A stretch of DNA of 64,000 bases, taken from the NCBI GenBank assembly GCA_020631105.1, contig JAHDHW010000002.1, positions 96,308-160,307 of the forward strand. Direction: 5' to 3'. The notes under the pieces are model-generated. The model was given only the letters and a program-made list of their open reading frames with translations. It did not search any database and was not told the DNA's origin. Below are positions 29,326 through 37,251 of this stretch, in pieces. Within the stretch, counting starts at the first letter, position 1, and every line of letters begins with the position of its first letter. Origin of the DNA: Saprospiraceae bacterium (GTDB lineage Bacteria; Bacteroidota; Bacteroidia; Chitinophagales; Saprospiraceae). Both the position numbers and the translations under genes were made by a program.

Positions 29326-30084
29326 TTACTTGATAATTAGTTTATGATTTGCAGTTAAGTTTCCTTGGGTAGTCTTAATCAAATAGGAGCCAGAAGAAAG
29401 ACTATTCAAATTAATTTGGATGTTATTGAAGCCAGTAACAACAGCGGAGTTAACGCGTAAAACTTCCTTACCCATCAAATCAAATATTTGTATCATTAGC
29501 TCGTCTTCACTAATTGATTGATAATCAAGATTTACAAAATCTTGTTTTGTTGGATTTGGATATATAGAACTACCAACCTGGCCGTTTTTGATTTCTACAA
29601 CAATCACTTCACTTAGGTTAGAATGACCATCAAAATCTACCTGGTTAAGACGGTAATAGTTTTTCCCATCTTTGGGTTGAACTAAAAGCTCGTAATTCTT
29701 TTGAGAAATGGAATTCCCATAACCTTCCACAAAGGAAATTGCTTCCCAATCGAGGCCATTAGTAGTGTGCTGAATTTCAAACCCTCTGTTATTAATTTCA
29801 GATGCTGTTGACCATATTAGCTTAATTCCGTTTCTTTCTTGCTTAAATTGAAAGTTAGAAAGTTCTACAGGTGCAGCTATTTGCCAAGTACAGTTGTTGG
29901 CGGCGTTACAATCAGCTTCTGTTGTTATATTCGCACAATTATTATTATTGCCATCGGCAACACAGATTCCTTGTGCGTTAACATTAACAGAAGACAGAGA
30001 TAGAATTAAAAATAGAGAAAAAAGAAAAGGTAAAGCTTTTTGGCTTTTGGGGAATAAGTTAAAAGAGGAGTAAACTTTTTTCAT
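29326..30084 (-). CDS. Secreted protein with a type A (C-terminal) T9SS sorting domain
   Basis: The 252-residue protein has a signal peptide (about 1-37). A short Cys-rich segment follows (CVADGNNNNC...CNAANNCTW; four cysteines). Next is a fibronectin-like beta region common before such tails (VELSNFQF...LIWSTASEINNRGFEIQ...NYYRLNQVDFDG). It ends in a type A sorting domain: SIYPNPTKQDFVNL, QIFDLMGKEVLR, SLSSGSYLIKT and a final KLIIK. It is therefore a predicted cargo of the T9SS whose translocon (sprA) is in this window. The small cargo portion gives no enzymatic clue. Confidence 0.9.
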   Translation of the reverse strand: MKKVYSSFNLFPKSQKALPFLFSLFLILSLSSVNVNAQGICVADGNNNNCANITTEADCNAANNCTWQIAAPVELSNFQFKQERNGIKLIWSTASEINNRGFEIQHTTNGLDWEAISFVEGYGNSISQKNYELLVQPKDGKNYYRLNQVDFDGHSNLSEVIVVEIKNGQVGSSIYPNPTKQDFVNLDYQSISEDELMIQIFDLMGKEVLRVNSAVVTGFNNIQINLNSLSSGSYLIKTTQGNLTANHKLIIK

Positions 30085-30303
30085 GAGTGTTGTTTTAATG
30101 AATTAGAATAATGAGTGTAATAATTCTTATTAGATTCTCAATATTTCGAATTGAAGTTTAGAATTATTTGCAAAGTCACTATGAAGATAGGGAAATATTT
30201 ATAATTAATATAATTGTTTATAGTATGACATTGGGGCGATTGTTTCTAATTTAGATTATAGCTTTTCAATCATTGATAATAAGGAAAGCCATTTATTTTA
30301 ATT

Positions 30304-30311
30304 TATCTTTG
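30304..30311 (+). promoter_or_regulatory. -7 box directly upstream of mfd (leaderless)
   Basis: TATCTTTG matches TAnnTTTG and is followed by CGCC and the GTG start codon. The transcription start would fall essentially on the start codon. The same arrangement occurs before the DECD-box helicase gene. Confidence 0.6.
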
Positions 30312-30315
30312 CGCC

Positions 30316-33300
30316 GTGGAAAATTTGCAGCGTGTTTTGGGTTTATACCGCGATAGTAAAAAGACCCAACAGATTGTAGAATACTTAAATCAGGACACTC
30401 CGGCTCGCTTATTATTGCGAGGAATGACCGGAGCGCAGGATTCCTTTGTCCTGGCGGGAGCGTATCTATCTAAACCTCAAACCCATCTTTTTATAGCTAG
30501 CGATAAAGAAGAGGCCGCCTACCTTCAAAATAATCTTACTAATCTTTTCGATAAAAAGCCCATAGGGTTCTTTCCTGATTCGTTTAAACGACCAATGCAT
30601 TTTGAGGAATTGAATTCTGGGAATGTATTGCAACGAACAGAGTTAATCAATCGAATTACTAGTGACGGTTTACTGGGAGAGATTATCGTCACTTATCCGG
30701 AAGCCCTTTTTGAAAAAGTAGTTGCTCCTAAAGTACTGGATGAGACAAGGATAAATATCGTTAAAGATGAATCCGTTGATGTGGATTTTTTGGTGGAGGT
30801 ACTCATTGAGTATGGCTTTCAGAGAGTTGACTTTGTATTTGAGCCAGGGCAGTTTTCTGTACGTGGAGGTATTTTAGACATTTTCTCGTACGGAAACGAG
30901 TGGCCTTATCGTATAGAGTTATTTGATGATGAAGTAGAGAGCATTCGGACTTTTGACCCGATCTCCCAGCTATCACAACGCAAAATAGCTAAGGTATCCA
31001 TTGTGCCGAATGTCAATACTCGGTTTACCCAGGACCAGAAAGTCTCAATCTTTAGTGTGTTACCTGAGAATACAGTTATCTGGATTAGCGAGTTTCAGAT
31101 CCTGGTGGATAAACTTCAAATGTGCTTTGAGAAAGTAGAAGCCTTTGCGAGCACCGTTCATTTGGATGAGCATGAAGATTTAGCGGAGGTACTCAAGGAA
31201 AGAGCATTTATATTGCCTAAAGATATCATGGGTGATATTGATCAATTTGACATTTTGGTGCTAAGAAATAGTGGTTTTCCCTTACCATTTCAGGAAGAGA
31301 TTACTTTTGAGTCTAAGCCACAACCTAGTTTTAATAAAAACTTCAAGTTACTAATTGAAGACCTCAGAGAAAACGGAAAAAATGGATTAACCAATTATCT
31401 GCTTACGGATAACCCAAAACAGATAGAACGCTTTTATGCAATCTTCTCTGACCTGGAAGCTAATGTGGAATTTCACCCGATTGTCAAGTCAATTCATCAA
31501 GGGTTTGTCGACCAGGAATTGAAAATTGCCTGTTATACCGACCATCAAATCTTTGAACGGTTTCACCGGTACAAACTCAGGCGAGGATTCACCAAAGACA
31601 TGGCGCTTAATCTACGCATGCTTCGGGAGTTGACACCAGGAGACTTTGTTACGCATATTGATCATGGAGTCGGACGATATTCTGGCTTAGAAAAAATAGA
31701 TATAAACGGACATGTTCAGGAGTCTGTTCGATTAATTTATAAGAATAATGATATACTTTATGTGAGTATTAACTCACTACATAAAATATCCAAATTCGTA
31801 GGCAAAGAAGGAACTGCACCGAAGTTGAATAAACTTGGGTCGGATGCCTGGAAAACGCTAAAACGTAAGACGAAGAAGAAAGTAAAGGATATCGCTCAGG
31901 AGTTAATTAAGCTCTATGCAAAACGAAAGGCTTCGGAAGGCTTCGCCTTTAATGAAGATGGCTATCTGCAAAATGAATTAGAAGCATCATTTATTTACGA
32001 AGATACGCCTGACCAATTAAAAGCAACTAATGATGTAAAAGAGGATATGCAAAAAACTTATCCTATGGATCGCCTGATTTGCGGAGATGTTGGTTTTGGT
32101 AAAACGGAGATTGCAGTGCGCGCAGCATTCAAGGCAGTCGTTAGTGGCAAACAAGTAGCGATACTTGTGCCTACTACAATACTCGCTTTGCAGCATCATA
32201 AAACCTTTGGTGAACGGCTAAAGGAATTTGGAGTGACTACTGATTATATCAATCGTTTCCGTACTGCAAAAGAGAAAAGAGAAATTTTCGAAAAGCTGAA
32301 AACTGGAAAAATAGATATTGTTATTGGAACGCATGGCCTGCTAAATAAAGATGTTGGGTTTAAAGACTTAGGCTTATTAATTATTGATGAAGAGCAGAAG
32401 TTTGGAGTAGCCGCCAAGGAGAAACTACGTAACCTAAAAGTAAATGTGGATACGCTGACCCTTACGGCGACGCCGATTCCGCGGACCTTACAGTTTTCGC
32501 TGATGGCTGCTCGTGACCTGTCAATCATTCGTACCCCTCCTCCTAACCGCCAACCGATACATACGGAGGTGAGAGTCTTTAATCCTGATCTGGTAAAAGA
32601 TTCCATCTATTATGAAATTAATCGTGGAGGTCAGGTTTTCTTTGTTCATAACCGAGTTAAAACATTGGCAGAGATAACTGCTATGATCAAAAGGCTTTGT
32701 CCTGATGTGGATATTGCTATGGCGCACGGTCAGATGGAAGCGAAGTCCCTTGAAAAAACGCTACTAGACTTCATTGATCGCAGATATGATGTTTTAGTCT
32801 GTACCAATATTATCGAAACAGGATTGGATATTCCAAATGCGAATACCATGATCATTAATAATGCGCATCAATTTGGGATGAGCGACCTCCACCAATTACG
32901 AGGAAGAGTAGGGCGTTCCAATAAAAGAGCCTTTTGTTATTTGTTCTGTCCGCCGCTTTCTGTATTGACGCCAGATGCCCGTAAACGCCTGCGAACACTC
33001 GAAGAGTTTTCTGACCTGGGCAGTGGATTTAATATTGCGATGCGGGATTTAGATATTCGAGGAGCCGGAAACTTACTGGGGGGTGAGCAGAGTGGATTTA
33101 TTTCTGATATCGGATATGAAACGTATCAGAAAATTCTTGAGGAAGCAATCCAGGAATTGAAAGAGACGGAGTTCAGAGAATTATTCAAAGAAGAACTGGA
33201 GAAAGAAGACCGGGACTATATTCGGGACGTACAGGTAGAAACGGATCGCGAAATGTTGATTCCTGATAATTATGTAAATGTCATTCAGGAAAGACTCAGT

Positions 33301-33708
33301 TTGTATACTGAATTAGATGCCATTCAAAAAGAAGAAGACCTGCAAGAGTTTATACAAAGAATGAGCGACCGTTTTGGTAAAATTCCTAAACCTACGAAAG
33401 AATTATTTGAAGCGCTGAGAGTACGTTGGGTTTGTAGAAAATTAGGCTTTGAGCGGCTGAGCCTAAAAAGTGGAAAACTTCGGTGTTATTTTGTTAGTGA
33501 TCCACAATCTCCTTTCTATGAGACGGAGTTATTTAAAGGATTACTTGCACATGTTGCAACACAAGGGCAGCAAGAAGGACTCACCTTTAAGAAGACCAGC
33601 AATCATTTTATTCTCATTAAAGAAAATGTTGCTTCTCTCAAGCATGCACGTGAAATTATTAACCACTTAAGAAAAGTGGTCCAGGGAAAAATGGAAGTAG
33701 TGGATTAA
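30316..33708 (+). CDS. mfd: Transcription-repair coupling factor
   Basis: Mfd removes RNA polymerase stalled at DNA lesions and recruits the UvrABC repair enzymes. The 1130-residue protein has the UvrB-like N-terminal domains and the RNA polymerase-interacting domain (LTPGDFVTHIDHGVGRY). The translocase motor has Walker A CGDVGFGKTE, DEEQ box IIDEEQKFG, TATPIPRTL and the helicase C-terminal motifs IIETGLDIPNANT and QLRGRVGRS. A TRCF C-terminal domain follows. The start is GTG at 30316, placed four bases after a -7 box, so a leaderless mRNA is likely. Confidence 0.97.
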   Translation: MENLQRVLGLYRDSKKTQQIVEYLNQDTPARLLLRGMTGAQDSFVLAGAYLSKPQTHLFIASDKEEAAYLQNNLTNLFDKKPIGFFPDSFKRPMHFEELNSGNVLQRTELINRITSDGLLGEIIVTYPEALFEKVVAPKVLDETRINIVKDESVDVDFLVEVLIEYGFQRVDFVFEPGQFSVRGGILDIFSYGNEWPYRIELFDDEVESIRTFDPISQLSQRKIAKVSIVPNVNTRFTQDQKVSIFSVLPENTVIWISEFQILVDKLQMCFEKVEAFASTVHLDEHEDLAEVLKERAFILPKDIMGDIDQFDILVLRNSGFPLPFQEEITFESKPQPSFNKNFKLLIEDLRENGKNGLTNYLLTDNPKQIERFYAIFSDLEANVEFHPIVKSIHQGFVDQELKIACYTDHQIFERFHRYKLRRGFTKDMALNLRMLRELTPGDFVTHIDHGVGRYSGLEKIDINGHVQESVRLIYKNNDILYVSINSLHKISKFVGKEGTAPKLNKLGSDAWKTLKRKTKKKVKDIAQELIKLYAKRKASEGFAFNEDGYLQNELEASFIYEDTPDQLKATNDVKEDMQKTYPMDRLICGDVGFGKTEIAVRAAFKAVVSGKQVAILVPTTILALQHHKTFGERLKEFGVTTDYINRFRTAKEKREIFEKLKTGKIDIVIGTHGLLNKDVGFKDLGLLIIDEEQKFGVAAKEKLRNLKVNVDTLTLTATPIPRTLQFSLMAARDLSIIRTPPPNRQPIHTEVRVFNPDLVKDSIYYEINRGGQVFFVHNRVKTLAEITAMIKRLCPDVDIAMAHGQMEAKSLEKTLLDFIDRRYDVLVCTNIIETGLDIPNANTMIINNAHQFGMSDLHQLRGRVGRSNKRAFCYLFCPPLSVLTPDARKRLRTLEEFSDLGSGFNIAMRDLDIRGAGNLLGGEQSGFISDIGYETYQKILEEAIQELKETEFRELFKEELEKEDRDYIRDVQVETDREMLIPDNYVNVIQERLSLYTELDAIQKEEDLQEFIQRMSDRFGKIPKPTKELFEALRVRWVCRKLGFERLSLKSGKLRCYFVSDPQSPFYETELFKGLLAHVATQGQQEGLTFKKTSNHFILIKENVASLKHAREIINHLRKVVQGKMEVVD

Positions 33709-33726
33709 TCACTTGCCGGGTTTTAG

Positions 33727-33798
33727 TGGTAACGGAATGATTCGAACATTCGTCTCCTGGGCTTCAACCAGGTGCTAGGCCAACTCAGCTACGTCACC
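33727..33798 (-). tRNA. tRNA-Phe (anticodon GAA), atypical
   Basis: On the minus strand a complete 72-base cloverleaf can be folded. It has a 7-bp acceptor (GGTGACG/CGTTACC, one G-U), a D stem GCTG/TAGC with GG in the loop, an anticodon stem CCTGG/CCAGG with loop TTGAAGC (anticodon GAA, Phe), a four-base variable loop and a T stem GAATG/CATTC with TTCGAAT. The discriminator is A; CCA is not encoded. G37 next to the anticodon and the short variable loop are unusual for bacterial tRNA-Phe, so identity is likely but not certain. Confidence 0.8.
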
Positions 33799-33882
33799 AT
33801 TGATTATCTATGCGGGAGGATCCTCTTTTTTTTAATGCTTTCCAGTATTAGATTTATACCTCCACTTAACAATAGATCTTTG

Positions 33883-33954
33883 AAGATGCGAACAGTATCG
33901 AACTGTTTTCCCCGGAACCAAAATCCGGTGCATTACCATTTATGCTACGCATCT
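33883..33954 (-). tRNA. tRNA-Gln (anticodon TTG), atypical
   Basis: The minus strand folds into a perfect 72-base cloverleaf. It has a 7-bp acceptor AGATGCG/CGCATCT, a D stem GCAT/ATGC with GG in the loop, an anticodon stem CCGGA/TCCGG with loop TTTTGGT (anticodon TTG, Gln), a four-base variable loop and a T stem AACAG/CTGTT with loop TTCGATA. The discriminator is U rather than the G usual for tRNA-Gln, and the first pair is A-U. CCA is not encoded. It lies 84 bases upstream of the Phe gene on the same strand. Confidence 0.8.
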
Positions 33955-33973
33955 GTAAATTAAATTAATCAAC

Positions 33974-34015
33974 AAAAAAAGCTTCGTAGAGGATTGATCT
34001 CCTACGAAGCTTTTT
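33974..34015. terminator. Symmetric intrinsic terminator
   Basis: An A run plus GCTTCGTAG (33981-33989) pairs with CTACGAAGC (34002-34010) plus TTTTT. It works in either direction by symmetry. On the plus strand it can end mfd read-through; on the minus strand it would shield the tRNA genes from upstream transcription. Confidence 0.85.
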
Positions 34016-34238
34016 CGATTATCTGTACAGCTTTATTGCTTACTCAATCTGTATCTCGTAAGAGGAGGATCGTGCCAAAGGCTTGCTGATCAAATAAGAA
34101 AATATAATTGTACTTTGTCATCATGGCAATATAACCGAGCGGCTTAAAGAAATAGTTCCAGAGCAGGGAAAAATATTTTTCTATGATTGTTATTTGTGGA
34201 GTATTTCGACTATTTTTTTGAAGCGCTAGGCTTAACTT

Positions 34239-35123
34239 GTGCATATGATCCTTATTCCACAACGACTCTTCGAAAGCAAACAGGTTTCTACGATCCTTCG
34301 AGACGGTAACGTTTGTATTCTCAGTAAAGCATTGACGGAACCGGTCATTGAACGGGAAGGCTATATCTCTAATCATGTGATCTCGATTTTGCTGGCAGGA
34401 GAGCAAAGGATAAAAACTTTTGATGGCGCACTGATCACCGTCCAACCTAAAGAAGTGCTCTTTATTCCGAGAGGGATGTATCACATCTCTGACTTGATTC
34501 CCAAAGAAGGGACTTTTAGGAGTTTGTTGTTTTATTTTGATGATCGAATTATTCAGGAATTTCTGTCCACCTCGAAAATTACGGAAGTGTCTAATACTAA
34601 AGTTCCTGATCACTTAAAGTTTGGTGTGGTACCAACGGTGGAATTATTTGCAAAGGCTTTGATAAATATTTACCAGGGCGATCAACTCCGAAATAAAAAT
34701 TTTCTGGATTTAAAAATTCTGGAACTACTGCATTTGCTTAATGGTTTGGCGAAGGAGCAAGCGTTCGCTAATTTCTTATTCCGCCTGACGCTTCCCAAAA
34801 AGAGGAATATCAAAACCTTTATGGAGCAAAATTTTGATAAACCACTAAAAGTTGAAGACTACGCTTATTTAACCGGCCGTAGTTTGAGTACCTTCAGGAG
34901 AGATTTTAAATCATTCTATGAGCTAACGCCTCAGAAATGGCTCAAGGAAAAACGACTCGAAAAAGCAATCGCCATCCTGGCTCAAAAAGAAATCAGTGTT
35001 ACAGAGCTGGCATACGAGGTTGGCTACGAAAATATCTCCTATTTTATTAAAGAATTTAAGACTAAAGTCGGCCAATCTCCCAAACAATACATCCTGTCTC
35101 TCAATCGGAATCAATTAAAATAA
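34239..35123 (+). CDS. AraC-family transcriptional regulator
   Basis: The 294-residue regulator has an N-terminal sensor/cupin-like half (about 1-185, including the VLFIPRGMYH strand). The C-terminal AraC DNA-binding domain has two helix-turn-helix motifs (about 200-290): KVEDYAYLTGRSLSTFRRDFK and ISVTELAYEVGYENISYFIKEFKTKVGQSPKQY. The effector is unknown. It stands just upstream of the phasin-like cluster on the same strand but is separated by about 190 bases with its own promoter-like box, so control of that cluster is possible but unproven. Confidence 0.92.
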   Translation: MHMILIPQRLFESKQVSTILRDGNVCILSKALTEPVIEREGYISNHVISILLAGEQRIKTFDGALITVQPKEVLFIPRGMYHISDLIPKEGTFRSLLFYFDDRIIQEFLSTSKITEVSNTKVPDHLKFGVVPTVELFAKALINIYQGDQLRNKNFLDLKILELLHLLNGLAKEQAFANFLFRLTLPKKRNIKTFMEQNFDKPLKVEDYAYLTGRSLSTFRRDFKSFYELTPQKWLKEKRLEKAIAILAQKEISVTELAYEVGYENISYFIKEFKTKVGQSPKQYILSLNRNQLK

Positions 35124-35264
35124 GTTTTTCTGAAAAAATGTAAAAAATAATTTAGTTGCTGATTATCAGTAACTTATGATTTGTTTTGTTACCTCGGACT
35201 TGCTGGTTCTGCTCTATTTTAGTGCCTTTCAAAGTATCTGTAACTCATTTGTAACTTCGGCCCA

Positions 35265-35272
35265 TATCTTTG
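35265..35272 (+). promoter_or_regulatory. Candidate -7 box for the phasin-like cluster
   Basis: TATCTTTG matches TAnnTTTG exactly and lies 38 bases before the ATG at 35311. A TTTG at 35248-35251 is nearer than the usual -33 spacing. The A-rich leader before the ATG is typical for well-expressed Bacteroidota genes. Confidence 0.5.
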
Positions 35273-35310
35273 CACCATAATTATTTGAAAAACATCTTAT
35301 ATCTAATAAA

Positions 35311-35931
35311 ATGGCAACAAAGAAAGTATCAAAATCAAAAGTGGAGCAAGTAGCAGATAACGTAAAATCAACTGCAGTAAACATCCACGATGAAGCATTA
35401 AAAGTATCTGACAACTTAGTAGAGGGTTCATTAGCAACCGGAGCGAAATGGCAAAAGATTATGGCTAAAGCGCTTACTGAAGGAACAGAACTTTTGGGCA
35501 AACAACAAGACTTCCTTTTTGACACTTTAGAAGAAGTTAAAGGTCAATACCTAAAAGGAAACAAACGCTTTATGAAGCTTATCGGTTTTGAATTACCAAA
35601 ACCACGTAAAGTAAGAAAAGCAATCAAAGCTAAAACTGAGGCAGTTGAAACTACTGTAAAAAAAGCAACGAAGAAAGTAAGCAGAAAGGCTAAAGCTGTT
35701 GCGCCTAAAGCTTCTGCAAAAACTGACATCAAAAAAGATAACCTGAAGCAGATCGATGGTGTAGGACCAAAAATCGAATCTTTATTACAAGTAGCAGGTA
35801 TCAATACTTTTGCAAAAGTAGCTAGTACAAGCGTAAAAGATTTACAAGCGATTTTGGATACTGCAGGACCTCGTTTCCGCGCTCAAGATCCTTCAACCTG
35901 GAGAGCTCAGGCTAAACGTTTAGCTAAGTAA
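35311..35931 (+). CDS. Phasin-like protein with basic linker and helix-hairpin-helix domain
   Basis: The 206-residue protein has three parts. Residues about 1-95 are a helical, heptad-like segment (LVEGSLATGAKWQKIMAKA...LGKQQDFLFDTLEEVKGQ). Residues about 96-142 are a Lys/Ala-rich histone H1-like stretch. Residues about 143-206 are a helix-hairpin-helix domain (LKQIDGVGPKIESLLQVAGI...FAKVAS...WRAQAKRLAK). No signal peptide is seen, so it should be cytoplasmic. The first part is repeated in the next gene. The overall plan recalls PhaF-like phasins that link storage granules to DNA, but that is analogy, not homology I can prove. The C-terminal domain also appears in the protein at 55742. Confidence 0.75.
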   Translation: MATKKVSKSKVEQVADNVKSTAVNIHDEALKVSDNLVEGSLATGAKWQKIMAKALTEGTELLGKQQDFLFDTLEEVKGQYLKGNKRFMKLIGFELPKPRKVRKAIKAKTEAVETTVKKATKKVSRKAKAVAPKASAKTDIKKDNLKQIDGVGPKIESLLQVAGINTFAKVASTSVKDLQAILDTAGPRFRAQDPSTWRAQAKRLAK

Positions 35932-36002
35932 TCCAACTTTAGAATAAAAGTTAAATTTTAAAAACATTGTTTGCCTTCGGCAAATACCAAAAATAAAAAA
36001 TC

Positions 36003-36506
36003 ATGGCAACTAAGAAAGTAGCAAAAAAAGTAAACAAAAAAGACGTTAACAAATTTGATTTCTCTGATAGCATCAAAGCAATCAAAGGAACTGCAAAGAC
36101 AGTTAACAATCAAGTAAAAGACGCAGCAGAAGAAGTAATGGAAGATCTTCGTGAGAACGGAACTCAACTTCGTGAAGTAGCCGTTGCACGTGCTAAAAAG
36201 ACTTATAATAAAGCATACAAATCTGTAGCAGAGGTAGCTGAAAACGTTGCAGAAACTGTAAACGTTGAAAATATCTCAAAAGTGACTAAAGACGTAAATG
36301 ACTACACACTTAAAACTGCTGAAGAGTTAGTAGAAGGTGCAATCACCAATGGTGAAAAGTGGCAAGGCGTAGCTCAAAAAGCAGTTAAAGGTGGATTGAA
36401 ATTAGCGGCAAAACAACAAGACATTGTATTTGATACTTTGGAATCACTCAAAGGTCAACTTACAAACACTACAAAAAGATTCAGAAAATTAGTTTCTAAT
36501 AACTAA
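36003..36506 (+). CDS. Phasin-like helical protein, paralogue of its upstream neighbour
   Basis: The 167-residue, almost entirely helical protein is rich in Lys, Ala, Val and Glu. Its C-terminal half (about 100-165) repeats the pattern of the preceding protein: ELVEGAITNGEKWQGVAQKA, KQQDIVFDTLESLKGQ, then KRFRKL. The N-terminal half (about 1-95) consists of amphipathic helices with V-A-E-N-V-A-E repeats. Both proteins begin MATKKV. There is no catalytic motif or signal peptide. A structural coat or scaffold role, as for phasins, is the most natural reading, but it is inferred. Confidence 0.72.
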   Translation: MATKKVAKKVNKKDVNKFDFSDSIKAIKGTAKTVNNQVKDAAEEVMEDLRENGTQLREVAVARAKKTYNKAYKSVAEVAENVAETVNVENISKVTKDVNDYTLKTAEELVEGAITNGEKWQGVAQKAVKGGLKLAAKQQDIVFDTLESLKGQLTNTTKRFRKLVSNN

Positions 36507-36536
36507 TCAGAATCCGAAAATTATTTCCCAAGGTAT

Positions 36537-36563
36537 GATAGCGTCACTTTTAGTGGCGCTATC
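36537..36563. repeat. Intergenic hairpin
   Basis: GATAGCGTCAC (36537-36547) pairs with GTGGCGCTATC (36553-36563), 11 bp with one G-U and a five-base loop. No T run follows, so it may be a processing or stability hairpin between the second and third phasin-like genes. Confidence 0.55.
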
Positions 36564-36604
36564 CGCTACCTGAACTACGATTCAATTGTAATAAAAGAAT
36601 AATC

Positions 36605-36976
36605 ATGAGCGGAAGTATCAGTAAAGTTTTAAAAACAACAAAACAAGCAAATGCTATCCTAGGGAAAGCTGGAGGAATTATTTTTAAAACTTCTTTCAAC
36701 ACCGCGAAGCAACTTGCAACGCTTTATAAAGATGCCGGAGTAAAAGCATTTCAATTGAGCAAAGAGGTAGTAACGAAGACCGTGGAGTTGACTTTGGATA
36801 ACCAAAAGCAAGTCATCAAAACTTCCGGAAAAGCAATTAAAGATGCTGCAAAAAGCATCCGTGAGCAAGAGCCAGAATTACAAACGATGACTAAGGCGAA
36901 AGCTAAGCGTACAAGAAAGACAACACCTAAGCGTAAGAACGTAAAAAAAGAGATCACAATCGATGACTTAATTTAA
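36605..36976 (+). CDS. Small basic helical protein, third member of the phasin-like cluster
   Basis: The 123-residue protein has a long amphipathic helical region (about 1-95; SKEVVTKTVELTLDNQKQVI...GKAIKDAAKSIREQ) and a Lys/Arg/Thr-rich basic tail (KAKAKRTRKTTPKRKNVKKE) that ends acidic (ITIDDLI). It resembles the other two in composition and in having a helical part plus, like the first, a basic segment suited to nucleic-acid or anionic-surface binding. I do not recognise a named family. A terminator-like hairpin follows about 80 bases later. Confidence 0.68.
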   Translation: MSGSISKVLKTTKQANAILGKAGGIIFKTSFNTAKQLATLYKDAGVKAFQLSKEVVTKTVELTLDNQKQVIKTSGKAIKDAAKSIREQEPELQTMTKAKAKRTRKTTPKRKNVKKEITIDDLI

Positions 36977-37054
36977 GTCCTCTCAAAGTGATACAACATA
37001 AATGATATACACTTCGCCTCATTGAGGTGATAATAGGGTTTGAATAGTTTTACT

Positions 37055-37100
37055 AAGTTCGGAGTTTATGTGTCCAAATACACAAACTTCGAACTTTTTT
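37055..37100 (+). terminator. Terminator after the phasin-like cluster
   Basis: AAGTTCGGAGTTTATGTGT (37055-37073) pairs, with one mismatch and one bulge, with ACACAAACTTCGAACTT (about 37080-37096). It is followed by a T run to 37100. It separates the three small genes from the ArsA-type ATPase gene. Confidence 0.75.
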
Positions 37101-37251
37101 GTTTGCTGAATTAACCAACGAATCTTCCACCTTTTGAACAAGCAGTGTAACTGCGTTCTATCAAAGACGCAGCTCTGAGAATAATTATTAAAAATATCGG
37201 CTTTGGTAAAAAAATGCTCTAGTCTTTTACCGAAGAACAAAACTATACATC

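Larger units (their letters stand above)
33709..34238. other. Spacer holding two antisense tRNA genes and a terminator
   Basis: This 530-base stretch between mfd and the AraC regulator has no protein gene I can support. It contains two minus-strand tRNA genes (33727-33798 and 33883-33954) and a strong symmetric hairpin at 33974-34015. The part from 34016 to 34238 shows nothing recognisable. Confidence 0.6.

Noticed and set aside
29300-29331. Short direct repeat TTACAGCTAA at the end of the T9SS cargo gene
   Set aside because: Only two and a half copies of about 10 bases next to the stop codon; too short to support a repeat element or array.
34044-34613. 189-codon minus-strand ORF antisense to the AraC gene
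   Set aside because: It overlaps a well-supported AraC-family gene on the other strand and has no recognisable domain.
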